The translations under genes were made by a program, and so were the position numbers. The notes under the pieces were generated by a model. That model was not told the DNA's origin and did no database searches. It was given only the letters and a program-made list of their open reading frames with translations. Source: Neocallimastix lanati (nom. inval.) (taxonomy: Eukaryota; Neocallimastigomycota; Neocallimastigomycetes; Neocallimastigales; Neocallimastigaceae). From it: 64,000 nt of DNA. The stretch is taken from contig JACVTC010000220.1 of NCBI GenBank assembly GCA_016946835.1, forward strand, positions 64,001 through 128,000, written 5' to 3'. Positions 1-11,514 of this stretch are shown here, in pieces; within the stretch, counting starts at the first letter, position 1; the number at the start of each line of letters is the position of its first letter.

Positions 1-395
1 TCAATAAATAAATAAATATTATATAAGTTTTTCGTACTTTTTATACGTCCACTATCTATTTATCAATATATTATTATACATCCATCAATTTCAAAAATCC
101 TGTACCACGATGATGTAATAATCATACTAAGTTCTATTACTAAATATGATTATTAACTTCAACTTAATGATTAATTCATTAAGTTGAGAAATAAAATAAA
201 AATAAAAATTTTACCTAAAAGAGAGTTTATTATAAAATTAATTATAATAACAACACAAAAACCAAAGGAAGAAATATTTGTATAAAGTTAAAGTTGGTTT
301 TAAAAAATATGTTTTTGAAAAAAATATTTTATTAATTTATTAAAGTTTAGAATGTAATATTGTTATTATTATAACTATCTTTTTTATAATAATAA
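1..395. other. AT-rich non-coding left edge with a perfect hairpin
   Basis: No coding frame is visible. At 160-186 there is a perfect inverted repeat with 11-bp arms (CAACTTAATGA and TCATTAAGTTG) around a 5-nt loop. It lies left of the first structured repeat and could belong to the same element or be a chance palindrome in AT-rich DNA. Confidence 0.5.
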
Positions 396-616
396 CTCTT
401 GATTTCTTAAAGAGAAATCAAGAGCCCTTTTTATATTTTTTTTATTGAATTAAGGTTAAATAAAAAGTTGTTCTAATCTTAAAAATTATCTTATCTAGAA
501 AAAGATTAGAAGAAAAAACTAGATAAGTTTTGATCGATATTCTATTCATATCGATCATCGTATATATTAAGTAAAACCAAATATATTATTTTATATTTGG
601 ATAAAACCTTAATATA
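396..616 (+). repeat. Structured repeat, copy A (hairpin, H-type pseudoknot, two stem-loops)
   Basis: The segment opens with a perfect 12-bp hairpin (396-407 with 413-424, loop TAAAG). A classic H-type pseudoknot arrangement follows: stem 1 CTAATCTT (473-480) with AAGATTAG (502-509), and stem 2 CTTATCTAG (490-498) with CTAGATAAG (519-527). The crossing loops are 9, 3 and 9 nt, the last A-rich. Next come a 9-bp stem-loop (532-540 with 548-556) and a two-tier stem (563-571 with 608-616 outside, 577-585 with 592-600 inside). The same order of elements occurs on the minus strand at 6046-6329, and a weaker form at 45481-45590. I do not recognise the family. It could be part of an LTR or 3' end of a retroelement, a non-autonomous element, or a non-coding RNA. 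The pairing is read directly; function is unknown. Confidence 0.6.
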
Positions 617-849
617 TCGATTTTCTAAATTTTAATTTAGATCATCAAATAAAAGGAAAAATCAATAATAACCGGAATGATCTAAATTATTCTATTTTTC
701 TAAATATTATTTTTAAAATCTAATCTAAACTTATTAACATAAAACTATCTTTAAACTAGAATACAGAATTATAAAAAATACAGAAACTTATTAATTGTTC
801 TTTTAAATGTACAATGTACAAAATAAATAAAACTAATGGTTACATTAAC

Positions 850-3800
850 TTTCCATCTATACATTTGATTTTTAAAACGAAAACTGGTTAAATGCCTATA
901 ATTATCTTTAAGATATATCTGATTATAAGCATTCCTTAAGTCAAGAAGAATATGATGTTTATATTTAGCTGCATTGTTGACTAATTATTGATTTGGGATT
1001 AAACTGTTATTGACTAGAACAAAGTTAAATACTGTCCTAAAAGTACCATCCTTTTTTGGTACGTTAAAGACGTTGCAGGCGTGGTTGGTATTACATTTTT
1101 CAATTTTATTTTCTTCTAGTAATTCATTAAATTGTTTTTCTAGAGCTATCTCCTGATCTTGGTTTAGCTTTATATGAGGTTGTACTGGAAGTTTTTTGAC
1201 AACTTCTTTATTGTATGGTAGTTTTGCATTATAAACATCATCTCTTTTAAATATTTTTCCTTTAGGTGGAGTGTTAAAAACTTCTTTATATTTTTGTAAT
1301 TCTAAAGGTAGTTTTTCTATATTTTTTATGATATATTCTTCTAATCCTTCTTTGTGGTCAGTAGACAGGACAAAGGGATTGTTCACTTGTTTTTGTTTGT
1401 TCAATTCTTCTTCGACATGTTTCATTTCTTCTTGAGTTAAAAACATATATTCATTATTGTGGTTTTCTATATTCTGTTTTGGGTTTTCTTTATATTGATT
1501 TTTGATTTCTAAATTGTTGTCAAGATATTTTTTGTCCCATTCAGGATCAAATACTCCTTTTCTTGAATATACTAAATCATTGTTTCGATTCTTTTCTTTT
1601 TGTAAGAATTTTGGATAAATTTCTGGATATTTTTTATTTAATTCTAATTCATGTAATATATTATCGCCCAGAATAATCTTATCGAAGTAAAAGCTTTTAT
1701 TGTTGGCATAATTTGGTCTGTTCGTATTTACTACATTAAACCTGATGTTTTTTATATAATATGTTTTTCTTCCTAAATTAATAGCTAATTTAAGGTAAAT
1801 ATAAGTGTCAACTTGTGTTATCTTGCCCCCGGAAATAATGGAAGAAGTGTGGGAAGATTTCTTAGGGGTTAGGTTAATTTTTTCAAGAATATTTGATCCA
1901 ATAATGTTAGGGTCTGACCCGCTATCCAACATGAAAATAGAATCATATATACCATCATGGGTTAGAATCATACCACGATTCCACTTGATTCTGGAAAATT
2001 TTGGGTTATTAACTGGGATATTAGGTACGAATTGTCCTGAAATATTTCTTTCGGTATTATTAATGTGAGTATCATTACCAATTATAATATTGTTAATTTC
2101 TTTATGATTTTTGGACTCATGTATACCTTTTTTGTAAGATTTTTTGGTCCCGTGATCAGATTTTTTACTTGACATGTGATTATTTTTTCTTATTGATTTA
2201 GGACTTTTTGAGGAAGTGGGACTGCGAGCAAACGTATTTTTATAAGATTTAGAGTTATTCAGATTAAAAATTGAATTAAAGGAGTTATTAATTAATTTAT
2301 CTCCTTCTTTATTTTGGAGCTTAGTGTATAAACATTTAATAGTATCTAAATATATTTTCTTGTTAATATTATTTCTGGTATTTAGGTCAATTGCTTTATC
2401 CAAAATCGGAAGTTTTACAATGTTTTCTTTGATGAACTTAATGAATTCAGGATCTTGTATTGAATTAATAAGTTTAACTACTTTATCTCCATATTCAATA
2501 TGTAGGTTGACTGATACCTTCTCGATTTGATATATCAATTTTTCTAATGCTTCGATACTGAGTTTTTGACAAGGCTTAATGTTTTGCCAATAATGTTTTT
2601 GTTCCTCTAAGGTATATTCACAAAAGTAGAATTCAAATTCTTTAACAATTCTATTAAAAAGATTCCAAGCGAGGATTCCTCTTATGTTTGGATTATCTCT
2701 CTGTAAAGATATTATTAATATCTTTATAAATTTTAATTAAATTTAATCATAAATTTAAGTAAAATTGAAATAAATCTATTAAAAACCACGTGTATGAAAT
2801 TATTGCAAATAATTTTAAACAAAACTTCGACTTCTTCCAATCGTACTAATAAATTAAAAATTTCTCTTGTGAAACTAGTAATTGAAAATCATTTCTTTTT
2901 ATGTAATTTAAATTAAATAATAAGAGTTAAGGTTTTTTACAAGATAAATTAACAACATGAAACTATGCAATTAGTCATGTTGAAACTTGCGGCATTTTAT
3001 GCTAAAATTATATTAAATAATTATGACAACTTTTATATTATTTTTAAATAGAAAATATAATAAGAATTTATTAATAATATTTAAATAATAAATAAATAAT
3101 AAATGAGCTCGATTGAAATTGTTTATATTTATTTTAGTTATTAATTATAATTCTCTTTATTTAGTAATAGTTAATTATTTATTATTAGTTTAGGTTAGTA
3201 TTGTTTTTAAATAAATAGTTAGATAATATAATTCAATAGGAATTATATATTATAAATGTAATAAGATAAAAATATAAATAGTTAACCAAATTTCATGTAT
3301 TTTAATCGATGTAATTGTTATTAACGATTTATTGTTAATAACACTAATAATTAATAAAGATTATTTTAAAATTTAAATATAATAAAACTTATTTGTTTAT
3401 AAAACATTTTTGTGTTATTTAGTGTTATTATAATTTTTGACTTATAATCTATTTTTTAAATCAAAACTTTATACTCTCATTTTTACTAGGATGTCATTCC
3501 TCTTTTGACTGTACCATTCTTTTGCTTTTTTATCCTTTTCTACAAAGATCTTGAAGGCGTCTAAGATCTGTATTTCGTTTGATGGCGGTGCGTAGTTTTG
3601 TAAATAGAATTTAAAATCTCGTAGGTTGTCATAGCCTTTATTTTTGTTTTGATACCGTGGGCATTTTTGTTTGAAACTTTTTTGAAATAATGTTGAACTC
3701 CCCTCTACTTCTCTGATTGCCTCGAATTCATCTGGAGTAAATACGACTACTTGTTGGTGTTTATTTATTTGTGCTTCTTCGTTTTTATCTTTAAGATAAT

Positions 3801-4780
3801 ACCATTGGGAAATACTATTGGCTTCTTTTGGAATATAATTGTTATGCAAACGTTTAATTCTTAAGTTAAAATCACCATCCTTTTCATTTGGCATGTATGA
3901 CTTTCCAGTTATTGCTTGATAATAATCATTTTCATTAATATTTTCTTGTTGTAATGATTCGATAAATCCAGCGAAGGATTCATAACTTTCGGCGAAGTCT
4001 ATGGTATTATAAGTATAGTCTAATTTGGCTTTTTCTTGAAATTTTCCTTTTTCTCTTGTTCTTAGTTCTTCATGTTTTATCTGTTGTAATTGTCTTTTAA
4101 TTTCACGTTTATTCTCTTCATTACTTTTCTTGATATTGGAATTTATGATGGTTTTTAAATTTGCGAATTCCTTTTTGAATTGATCCAATTGTTCTTTATT
4201 GTTAAGATCGAGATCATTTAAACGTTTCTCTAGATTTTCATATTCATTTGTTAGTTTAGATTTTATGTTTTCCTGGGACTTAATAATGGTATTAATTTTA
4301 TCATTTGTTTCTGATTTATCTTTTGACGTGGAAGCTTTATTATTCTCTAGTTCTTGTATTAATTTAGTATGGAATTCTGCGAATGTTTCATTGCCTATGT
4401 AAGATTTATTATTATTTTCTGTGTTCATTAGATCAGACTTAGACTCTTCCTCCTCTTCGTCAGAAGAAGACTCCCAACCATCGAAGTTACCGTCGATGTA
4501 GTAGCTAAGATTATCAATTGTAGGTTCATTTAGACCAGATTGTTTGCCCCAAAGGTCCTCATATGATTTAAAAATAAGTTTATTTACTAAATTAGTATAT
4601 TTAGGATCTTTGATAAATAAAAGAATTTTATTATTGGAGCATTTGTATTCGAAAAATTTTGTAGTTTTTGGATGTTTTTCTACTAATTTTTTATATTCGA
4701 ATTGAAGGGTCTTAGATAATGTTAAATAATATGAATTAATAGTTATAAGTAAAAAGTTATGAATATTTATATTTATTAAT
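850..4780 (-). pseudogene. Ty3/gypsy-type gag-pol relic: Gag, aspartic protease, truncated reverse transcriptase
   Basis: The 5' half (3475 to about 4780) encodes a Gag-like protein with an acidic run (EEEEE, about 4445) and a long coiled-coil rich in K, E and N. Its frame is open to about 4780 with no ATG before the internal Met at 4428. The 3' half (985-2700) has a capsid-like start, a basic S/K-rich stretch, a retropepsin motif DSGSDPNIIG (about 1905-1930) and the start of an RT domain (VPKKDGTFRTV). An in-frame TAA at 985-987 interrupts the RT. The same frame continues beyond it with the RT motif A LDLRNAYNQI (catalytic Asp at 940-942), then decays near 850. No integrase or RNase H is found. 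The two halves join in phase if 2701-3474 is removed as an intron. Family membership is well supported; the element is clearly dead. Confidence 0.8.
2701..3474 (-). other. Intron-like gap inside the gag-pol relic
   Basis: This 774-nt stretch has no reading frame of note. It begins, on the minus strand, with GTATAAAG directly after an AGA codon and ends with CTTTACAG directly before another AGA codon, both in phase 0. Removing it joins the Gag and capsid/protease frames without a stop. It contains an 8-bp hairpin (CAACATGA with TCATGTTG, near 2955-2985). It could be a spliceosomal intron gained by a resident copy, or an insertion whose ends mimic splice sites. Confidence 0.5.
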
Positions 4781-6045
4781 TAATTTTAGTGTTTCGACAA
4801 ATAATATTTATAAAATTAGTAAAAATATAATTATGAAAATAATTTATAAATAAATATTTTTTTTTAAATGAATAATAATAACAACATGTATTTTTTATAT
4901 GATAAAATATAATAAATAAAATAATAAAAGATAAATAAATAAAAAAATAAATATAATTATTGTAATATAATATTCTTGGAATAATTCCCTTTTGCATAAA
5001 CGCCCAACTAACATATACGGTATTTAATAAAATATCGTATCGCTAATGATAAAGAATGGAATAATAATGATATTTTTAACATAAATTCTTAATAATTTAT
5101 TATATAAAAATTTAATAATTTTCTTATATTCTACATAATAATTTTTTTATTAATTATATTTTATAATATTAAATATTAATTTATGTAATTAATAAATTTA
5201 TATGATTGGATTTTAATAATGTAATTAAATAATATAAAAAATATGTATAATCCATATTTTTTATGAGAAGGCCTTTCTGAGGAAAGAATTAGGAGATATA
5301 GTATTGATGTAACGGTTTACACCCAATAGGTCTACACTAATAAGTAATTCGTTTTCTTAAAAAATTTGTTTTATTAATATTTTTATTAAAATATAAAATT
5401 TATTATTATTTTTTATTATTAATTAGTTATTGTAATATTTCGAATTACTTTTAACTAGTTAATAAAAGCACAAAGAAAAATTATTTTTTGTTGAGAAATT
5501 CACGCTTATTTATACTTTTTCGGAAAAACAGTTTCGGAAAAAGTTAAGATTAACGAAAGTTCGAAAAATTAAGTTTTCTTTCTAGAAAATGAATCTTATA
5601 GAAAAATGATAAAATAATTATTAAAATAGAACTTTCTAGTTTCATTTAGTTATATAATATTAACCAAAGAAACTCTAGAACTTTCTACAATAATTTAATT
5701 AATTAACTAAAAATAATTTAGATTGGGAAAGGGTGTGAGTCGAACCTAAGAAGTTCGGCTTCATTGTCATGGTGTATTACCACCAGCCTACAACAACAAT
5801 TTTACTAACTTTATGTAAGAATATAGATTTATTTCTTATAAAATAATCTATCTTCTTATTTAATTAATTTATATTTCATTTATATTTCAATATTTATTAA
5901 CATGTAAAAAATATATTAATTTATCCAAATTAATATATTGAAAAATAATGTAAACAAATTTGTTGTAATGTATTAATTACTTAAAAATATTATTTATATT
6001 TTATTATTTCAATTAGTTGATAATTTATAAGATTTTAGCAATCGG
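4781..6045. other. Non-coding AT-rich region upstream of the gag relic
   Basis: No convincing coding frame. It should contain whatever remains of the 5' end of the minus-strand retroelement, but I could not delimit an LTR. Short hairpins occur near 5266-5285 (around AAGGCCTT) and 5520-5545 (TTTTTCGGAAAAA-type). A tRNA-like B-box lies at about 5739-5754 on the minus strand. Confidence 0.5.
5725..5797 (-). other. Degenerate tRNA-like segment with a B-box
   Basis: On the minus strand the segment carries GGTTCGACTC, a good match to the RNA polymerase III B-box/T-loop, and a weak A-box-like TAGGCTGGTGG about 35 nt upstream. The acceptor arms do not pair and the expected T-stem is mismatched, so a functional tRNA is unlikely. 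The 3' end reads CCCTTTCCCA, with a CA(A) end where a tRNA would carry CCA. A tRNA fragment copied by a retroelement, or a SINE head, would fit. Low confidence. Confidence 0.25.
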
Positions 6046-6329
6046 TTAATTAATTTTTTTTCCCCAATATTATTATGATTGGGTTTTTATTAATTAATAC
6101 GATGATTAATATATTAGAATATTAATCGAAGTTATTCAGGTTTTTCTACTAATCTTTTCCTGAATATCAATTTGTTAAGATTAGATACCTTTATTTGATT
6201 TGTTAACTTTATCTTATCTATTTTATTTATTTAATAATTACATCTATTTAATAATTTCATCTATTAAAATAATTATAAATAAAAAAGTATAAAAGAACTC
6301 AAATTTCTTTGATTAAAGAAATTAGAGTT
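6046..6329 (-). repeat. Structured repeat, copy B (inverted relative to copy A)
   Basis: Reading the minus strand, there is a hairpin (arms 6315-6329 and 6296-6310, one internal mismatch). It is followed by an H-type pseudoknot: stem 1 CTAATCTT (6184-6177) with AAGATTAG (6156-6149), and stem 2 ATATTCAGG (6167-6159) with CCTGAATA (6140-6133). A stem-loop (6119-6127 with 6104-6112) and a two-tier stem around CCCAAT/ATTGGG (6046-6100) follow. Stem 1 is identical to copy A. Stem 2 differs from copy A on both sides yet still pairs. Copies A and B point toward each other across the gag-pol relic. Confidence 0.6.
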
Positions 6330-7178
6330 ATTATTATATAATGCTATATAATAAATTAAAAGAAAATAAAGTCTTTTTGTTTATTTCAATATTTAGTGTT
6401 TATAATAAACTCTATATAAAGTTAAGTATAAATTTTTATATCTTAAAATATTAATAATCTAGTTATAGTTAGTATATTATAAATAGATTATTACACTTTA
6501 GGATTCGTTACAATTGATAATAAAATAGAAGGGTTTCCCATATTGTTATTAAAATAAATATTAATATTAATCAAGTTATTTTTAACAATAAAATAATAAT
6601 TTATAAATAATAAATATTTGCAATAATAGTTCTTTAAATAAAATTTATAATGTGTAGTAATAATTTCTTTAGTGTAATATAGTTAGTTAATTTATCTATT
6701 TATTAATGTTCACACTCCTTTTACAATATGAACCTCAACACGATTGGTACGAGACCAACTGAAATTTATAAAATTAACATAGCTTTAGCGTAGAAAATAA
6801 ATATTAATAATCATAAATGTAGTACAAAGTTGTACAAAATTTTAATGTATAAAATTTTTAATATATATGGAATTTAGAAATAATTTAATTAAAAGAAATT
6901 GAGATTTAAAATTTTATAATAAATAGAGTAAATCAAATAAAATAATAAATAAGAAAGAAATTAAATAGTTTAATAATAATAAATTATTGAGTGTTATTTG
7001 GAATATTAGTATATTTACCTTTAACAAACTAGAAATTCAATGTAATGGACCATCAATGATAAAGAATGAAAATTAAAAATTAATAAATAATTAAATAATA
7101 AAAAAGTAATTAATTTTTAGATTATAAACATTTAAATTTTAAATATTTAAAAATATTAAATATTTAAATAATAATAAT
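6330..7178. other. Non-coding AT-rich region, possible minus-strand LTR start
   Basis: No gene. On the minus strand the string AAAAGGAG followed by TGTGAACATT (boundary near 6716) resembles a polypurine tract followed by an LTR start, similar in form to GAGGGGGAG/TGTTGAC at the copia element's 3' end. No matching second copy was found, so this is only a hint. A small hairpin TTGGT-ACGAG-ACCAA lies near 6743-6757. Confidence 0.3.
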
Positions 7179-9411
7179 ATGAAAAAATATTTTAATAATA
7201 AAAATTTTTCAAAAAATGAAGAAAATTTTCATGAAAATCTATTGGCTGAAGCAAAATCACATCCATATCATATCAAAAAATTTTCAAATAATTCAATAAT
7301 TTCAAAAAACACTAATGAATCACATAAAACATATAACAACAATAATGATTCACATAAATCTATTAATAATTCAAATAAATCAATGAATATCAAAAATTTA
7401 ACCAAAAAAATGATCAAAATTTAATTAATAAAAATTTTTTATCGAAAAATAATTGAATTAATTCAACAAAATTCAAAACCCAGCGACTCTATGAAGAAAA
7501 ACTATAATTTCTCCACTCCTACAATAGATATCAAAAATATTCCTTCAGATAATAAAAATACGGTAATGGAAAATCTTAAAAATATAACTCTTCCATATAA
7601 TATTAATCATAATTTACCTTAAATAAACGATTCTTCAACCAACCAAATTTCTCAAAAATCAGACAAAATTTCACTTACTAATAATAACGAAATAAATAAT
7701 AAATTTAACAACAATAATATGGTAAACAAAGAAAATTATGCCCACAAATCTCTTATAGATGCATCAAATGTTATTGATTTTAATAAAGATGAAATTATGG
7801 ATTACATTGTAGCCAATACAGAATATGACAATATCAATAAAAGACCACTTAGTCCAAAATATAAAGAGACTGCACCTACTAATATTAGTTCTCGTAGAAA
7901 ACTAGACCAAATCAACGACATTATTATTGCTTCTTCTATATTTTGTCACATTCCCAATACATATGAAGAAGCAATAAACAGTGAAGACAAAAATAACTGG
8001 AATTGTGGCTATTAATGATGAACTTAATAGCCTTTATTCTAATAATATTATGACTTTTGTTAAAAATGTACCTAAAAAACAAAAACATCATTTCCACATA
8101 ATGGGTTTTCAACACTAAACGTGATTCAAATAATAATATTTATAAATATAAAGCTTGTTTAGTTGCTCATGGATTTAAACAAAAAATGGGGAATCGATTA
8201 TGAATTAACTTATTCTCCTACTCTAAACATTGATGGTCTTAAACTAATAATTGCTATTTCTGCTGCTCTTAAGTGGAATATTTTCCAGCTAGATATAAAA
8301 GGCCGCTTACCTTAATGCTCCGTTTGATAAAGATATTTATACTACTATTCCTAAAGGCGATACGCGCTTTGTATGGCCTTAAGCAATCTGGTAGACAATG
8401 GTATCATGCCATTAGAAAATTCCTAATAAAAAATGAGTTCATTCAAATTAAATCCGAACAATGTATTTTCAAATTTACAAAAAAATAATATAACAAAATG
8501 CTTTATCGGTTTATATGTGGACGACATGGTCATCGCTGGGGAAAACGAATACATTAAACAAATAATAAATAAAATAAAATCAAAATTTAAAATATCTTAA
8601 TGTGATCCAATTGAATACATATTAGGAATTGAAGTAAAGAAAAGAAAATAATTCATATATTATTTCACAGAAAAATTTTATAAATAATATGTTATATAAA
8701 TTTAATATTGATAATACAAAGAAAAGAAAAGCACCATGTACTGGTGATAATAAAATATCAGAAAAACAATAAACCTTTCGATAAAACAATCTACAAGAGC
8801 GCAATAGGTTCCTTAATATACCTTTCGAAATGTACTAGACCATGACATAACTTTCGCTATAAATAAAGCTTCATGAAAATGTGAAAATCCAACTATATCG
8901 GATTGGAACAAAATAATAAATATTCTAAAATATATTAACAGTACTAAAGAATTTAAGATAGAATATAAAGGAAAGAGGGAGCTTTGTTGCATATACCGAC
9001 TCTGACTTTGCCGGCTGTTTGGAAGATAGAAAATCTACCTCAGGAGGAATAATACTAATGGGAACAAGTCCGATATGCTGGTTGTCCAAGAAACAAACAA
9101 GTGTTGCTACGTCTACTGCTGAAGCAGAGTACGTAAGCACTTCCGAAAATATAAAGAAAATATTATGGATTAGAAATATAATAAAAGAAATTTTAAATAA
9201 ATGGATAACTGTTAAAATCGGTACAGATAATCAAGCAAGTAAGAAAATAATGGAGAACGGAGAAATAAATACAAAATTAAAGCATATAAGTGTAAGATAT
9301 CATTTCAACAGGGACAATATTGCAAAGAAGAAAGTAAAATTAGAATATATTGATACTGAAAATATGCTAGCGGACATATTAACCAAGGACTCAAATGGAC
9401 CAAAGATATAA
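7179..9411 (+). pseudogene. Ty1/copia-type pol relic (reverse transcriptase and RNase H)
   Basis: Scattered frames give the order of a copia polyprotein. An Asn/Lys/Ser-rich stretch (7179-7424) is followed by the pre-RT region with PNTYEEAINSEDKNNW (about 7953-8003). Then come RT blocks including WVFNT, LVAHGF, a YSPT-type block and YSP-flanking segments, and the RT catalytic box YVDDM (8514-8528). Finally the copia RNase H appears with YTDSDFAG (about 8990-9015), DRKSTSGG and STAEAEYVS (9019-9140), plus the C-terminal ADILTK block. Several frameshifts and stops separate these pieces (for example near 8007-8015 and 8180-8200), so the element is dead. The RNase H part is the longest intact stretch. 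No integrase was identified. Confidence 0.85.
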
Positions 9412-9458
9412 AAATTTACAAACAACATTTTTATCTAAAAATATTATTTGAGGGGGAG

Positions 9459-9756
9459 TGTTGACTGCACTCATAATTTAACTATATATTTAATTTATTT
9501 ATTTATAGTATTTATTTATATTTATGTGTATTTATTTATTTATATTTAATGATTTCGTCTTGTATAAATCTATGTTAATTATCTTTTAATATTTATTTAA
9601 TTAATTTTTAATTTATTTTATGTTATGGAAAACGCATGTAGTAACATGTGACTTTATTACTTATTTAAAGCTGAAAGATAGATCATACACTTATTTCCCT
9701 TGTATACCATATTCCATAAGGAATATTATTATAGATCTAAATTTAATAAAGCTAAC

Positions 9757-9757
<1 letters not shown>
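9459..9757 (+). repeat. Probable 3' LTR of the copia relic
   Basis: Immediately after the pol relic, a purine tract GAGGGGGAG (9450-9458) is followed by TGTTGACTGC. That is the typical polypurine tract/LTR boundary of copia elements. About 300 bp later the sequence reads GCTAACA, giving TGTTG...TAACA ends that nearly mirror each other. The left LTR was not found upstream of 7179, so the right boundary is inferred from the ends only. Confidence 0.55.
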
Positions 9758-9821
<64 letters not shown>

Positions 9822-9887
9822 TAATAATATTAATAATAATAATAATAACAATAATAATAATAATAAATAAATAAATAATAAATAAAT
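9756..9887 (+). repeat. AAT microsatellite
   Basis: A run of AAT/ATA trinucleotides with a few interruptions, starting directly at the proposed LTR end. Frames through it give poly-Ile or poly-Leu and are not genes. Confidence 0.9.
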
Positions 9888-9936
9888 GAATGAATAAAAT
9901 AGATGATTCATATAGTTTTTTTTTTTTTTTTTTTTT

Positions 9937-10135
9937 TAATTCTAATTTTTATTTTAATTTTTATTTTAATTTTTATTTTAATTTTTATTTTAATTTTTAT
10001 TTTAATTTTTATTTTAATTTTTATTTTAATTTTTATTTTAATTTTTATTTTAATTTTTATTTTAAATTTTATTTTAATTTTTATTTTAAATTTTATTTTA
10101 ACCTTTATTTTTATTTTAATTCTTATTTATATCTT
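9937..10135 (+). repeat. Minisatellite, 12-bp unit TTTTTATTTTAA
   Basis: About 15 tandem units of a 12-bp motif with late variants (TTTTAAATTTTA) at the right end. Two overlapping frames stay open across it only because 12 is a multiple of three. Confidence 0.9.
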
Positions 10136-10692
10136 ATTTAATTTTTTTTTTACTATATTGTAATTATTATTAACTTTTATTATGATTTGTAATTTATATA
10201 TATATATATATATATATATTTATAATTTTATATTTTTTAAAAAAATAAAAAGTTTATAAACTTCTATTTTTTTTAAAAATAAAATTAATAATTTATAATA
10301 CTATAATATTAATAACTATCTAAATTATTTTAAATTTATTATAAATAATAAATTTTATATATATTTATTTTATTAAAAATAAACTATACTATATTACTAT
10401 ATAATTTCTTATTATATTTTAGTTAATATTTATGTATAATATATATATAATTAGTATTATTTTGTTTTTGAAAAAATTATAATTTTTTTTTTTTTTTTTT
10501 TTTTTTTTTGGTGTGCTTTATTTTATTTTACTACTTTTTTATTTTTTTATTTTATTTTTTCTAATTTTTTTTTTTATTTTATTATTATTAATATCTTTTA
10601 TAATATCTTTACTTATTTCTTTTTATAATATTTTTATTTATTTATTTATTATTATTATTTTTGTTTGTTTGTTTGTTCACCAAATCAAGTAT
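10136..10692. other. Non-coding AT-rich spacer
   Basis: Contains an AT dinucleotide run (10195-10220), long T runs (10483-10509) and hydrophobic pseudo-frames caused by T-rich sequence. I see no gene. Confidence 0.7.
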
Positions 10693-11131
10693 TTATTTTT
10701 TGGATTCACTTATGTATTTTATCAATTTCTTCAAAAAACTTTGAGTTACTAATTGCGTTAAAAACAAAAAATATATCATACTTACGTTGATATACTTTTT
10801 GCATTCTTTGTTTTTAATATAATATAAATATCTTTTTATATATATATATATATATAAAATTTATTAAAGTATTAAATAAAAATAGTATTAATAATGTATA
10901 AATAGTTATAAATTATTTATTTTTAATAAAACAGGTTAAGCAACCAGTAATCGTAGAATAATTATGAAAATACTTACTCATCAAAAACACATTGCCATAT
11001 TTTTTTTTTATTTTTAATAAAGGAGCATAACCACTATAAGAGATATGTATATAAATTTAATTTTTATTTAAATAAAAAAATAATTTAATTATTAGTTATT
11101 TTACTTTGTTATTATTAATAAAATTTTATTT

Positions 11132-11162
<31 letters not shown>

Positions 11163-11481
11163 GGTTATTATTTAATTTAAAGTTGCAAATACCCAATAGT
11201 TAAGGTTTTTTGCCTTAAATACACCATCTTTTCCAGAACATTTAGGAGCATACAATAATTCATGGTCCTCCATATCCATACTATTATAATTTAAGTTGGA
11301 ATTATTAGTATTCAAGAAAAATGGTTGAAATAGATTTTCTATAAAATTTATGGAATTTAATGGCATTCCATATTTTGAATTGAAATCCTTATGTTATTGT
11401 TAATTTAAAAGAATTTAAAATTCATTGAATATAATTAGGATTATTTAAATAAATAAATATATATAAATGAATAAATAGACA

Positions 11482-11514
<33 letters not shown>

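Noticed and set aside
396-616. Group I intron, hammerhead or HDV-like ribozyme
   Set aside because: The conserved core strings of these classes (for example CTGATGA...GAAA of hammerheads) are absent, and the helix order does not match the HDV double pseudoknot.
1805-2068. Plus-strand frame of 87 codons
   Set aside because: Lies antisense to the retropepsin part of the gag-pol relic; no homology of its own.
5725-5797. Functional tRNA gene
   Set aside because: A B-box is present but acceptor and T stems do not pair; kept only as a tRNA-like segment.
9729-10163. Several long hydrophobic frames (poly-Leu/Ile/Phe-Asn)
   Set aside because: They are translations of the AAT microsatellite and the 12-bp minisatellite in several frames.
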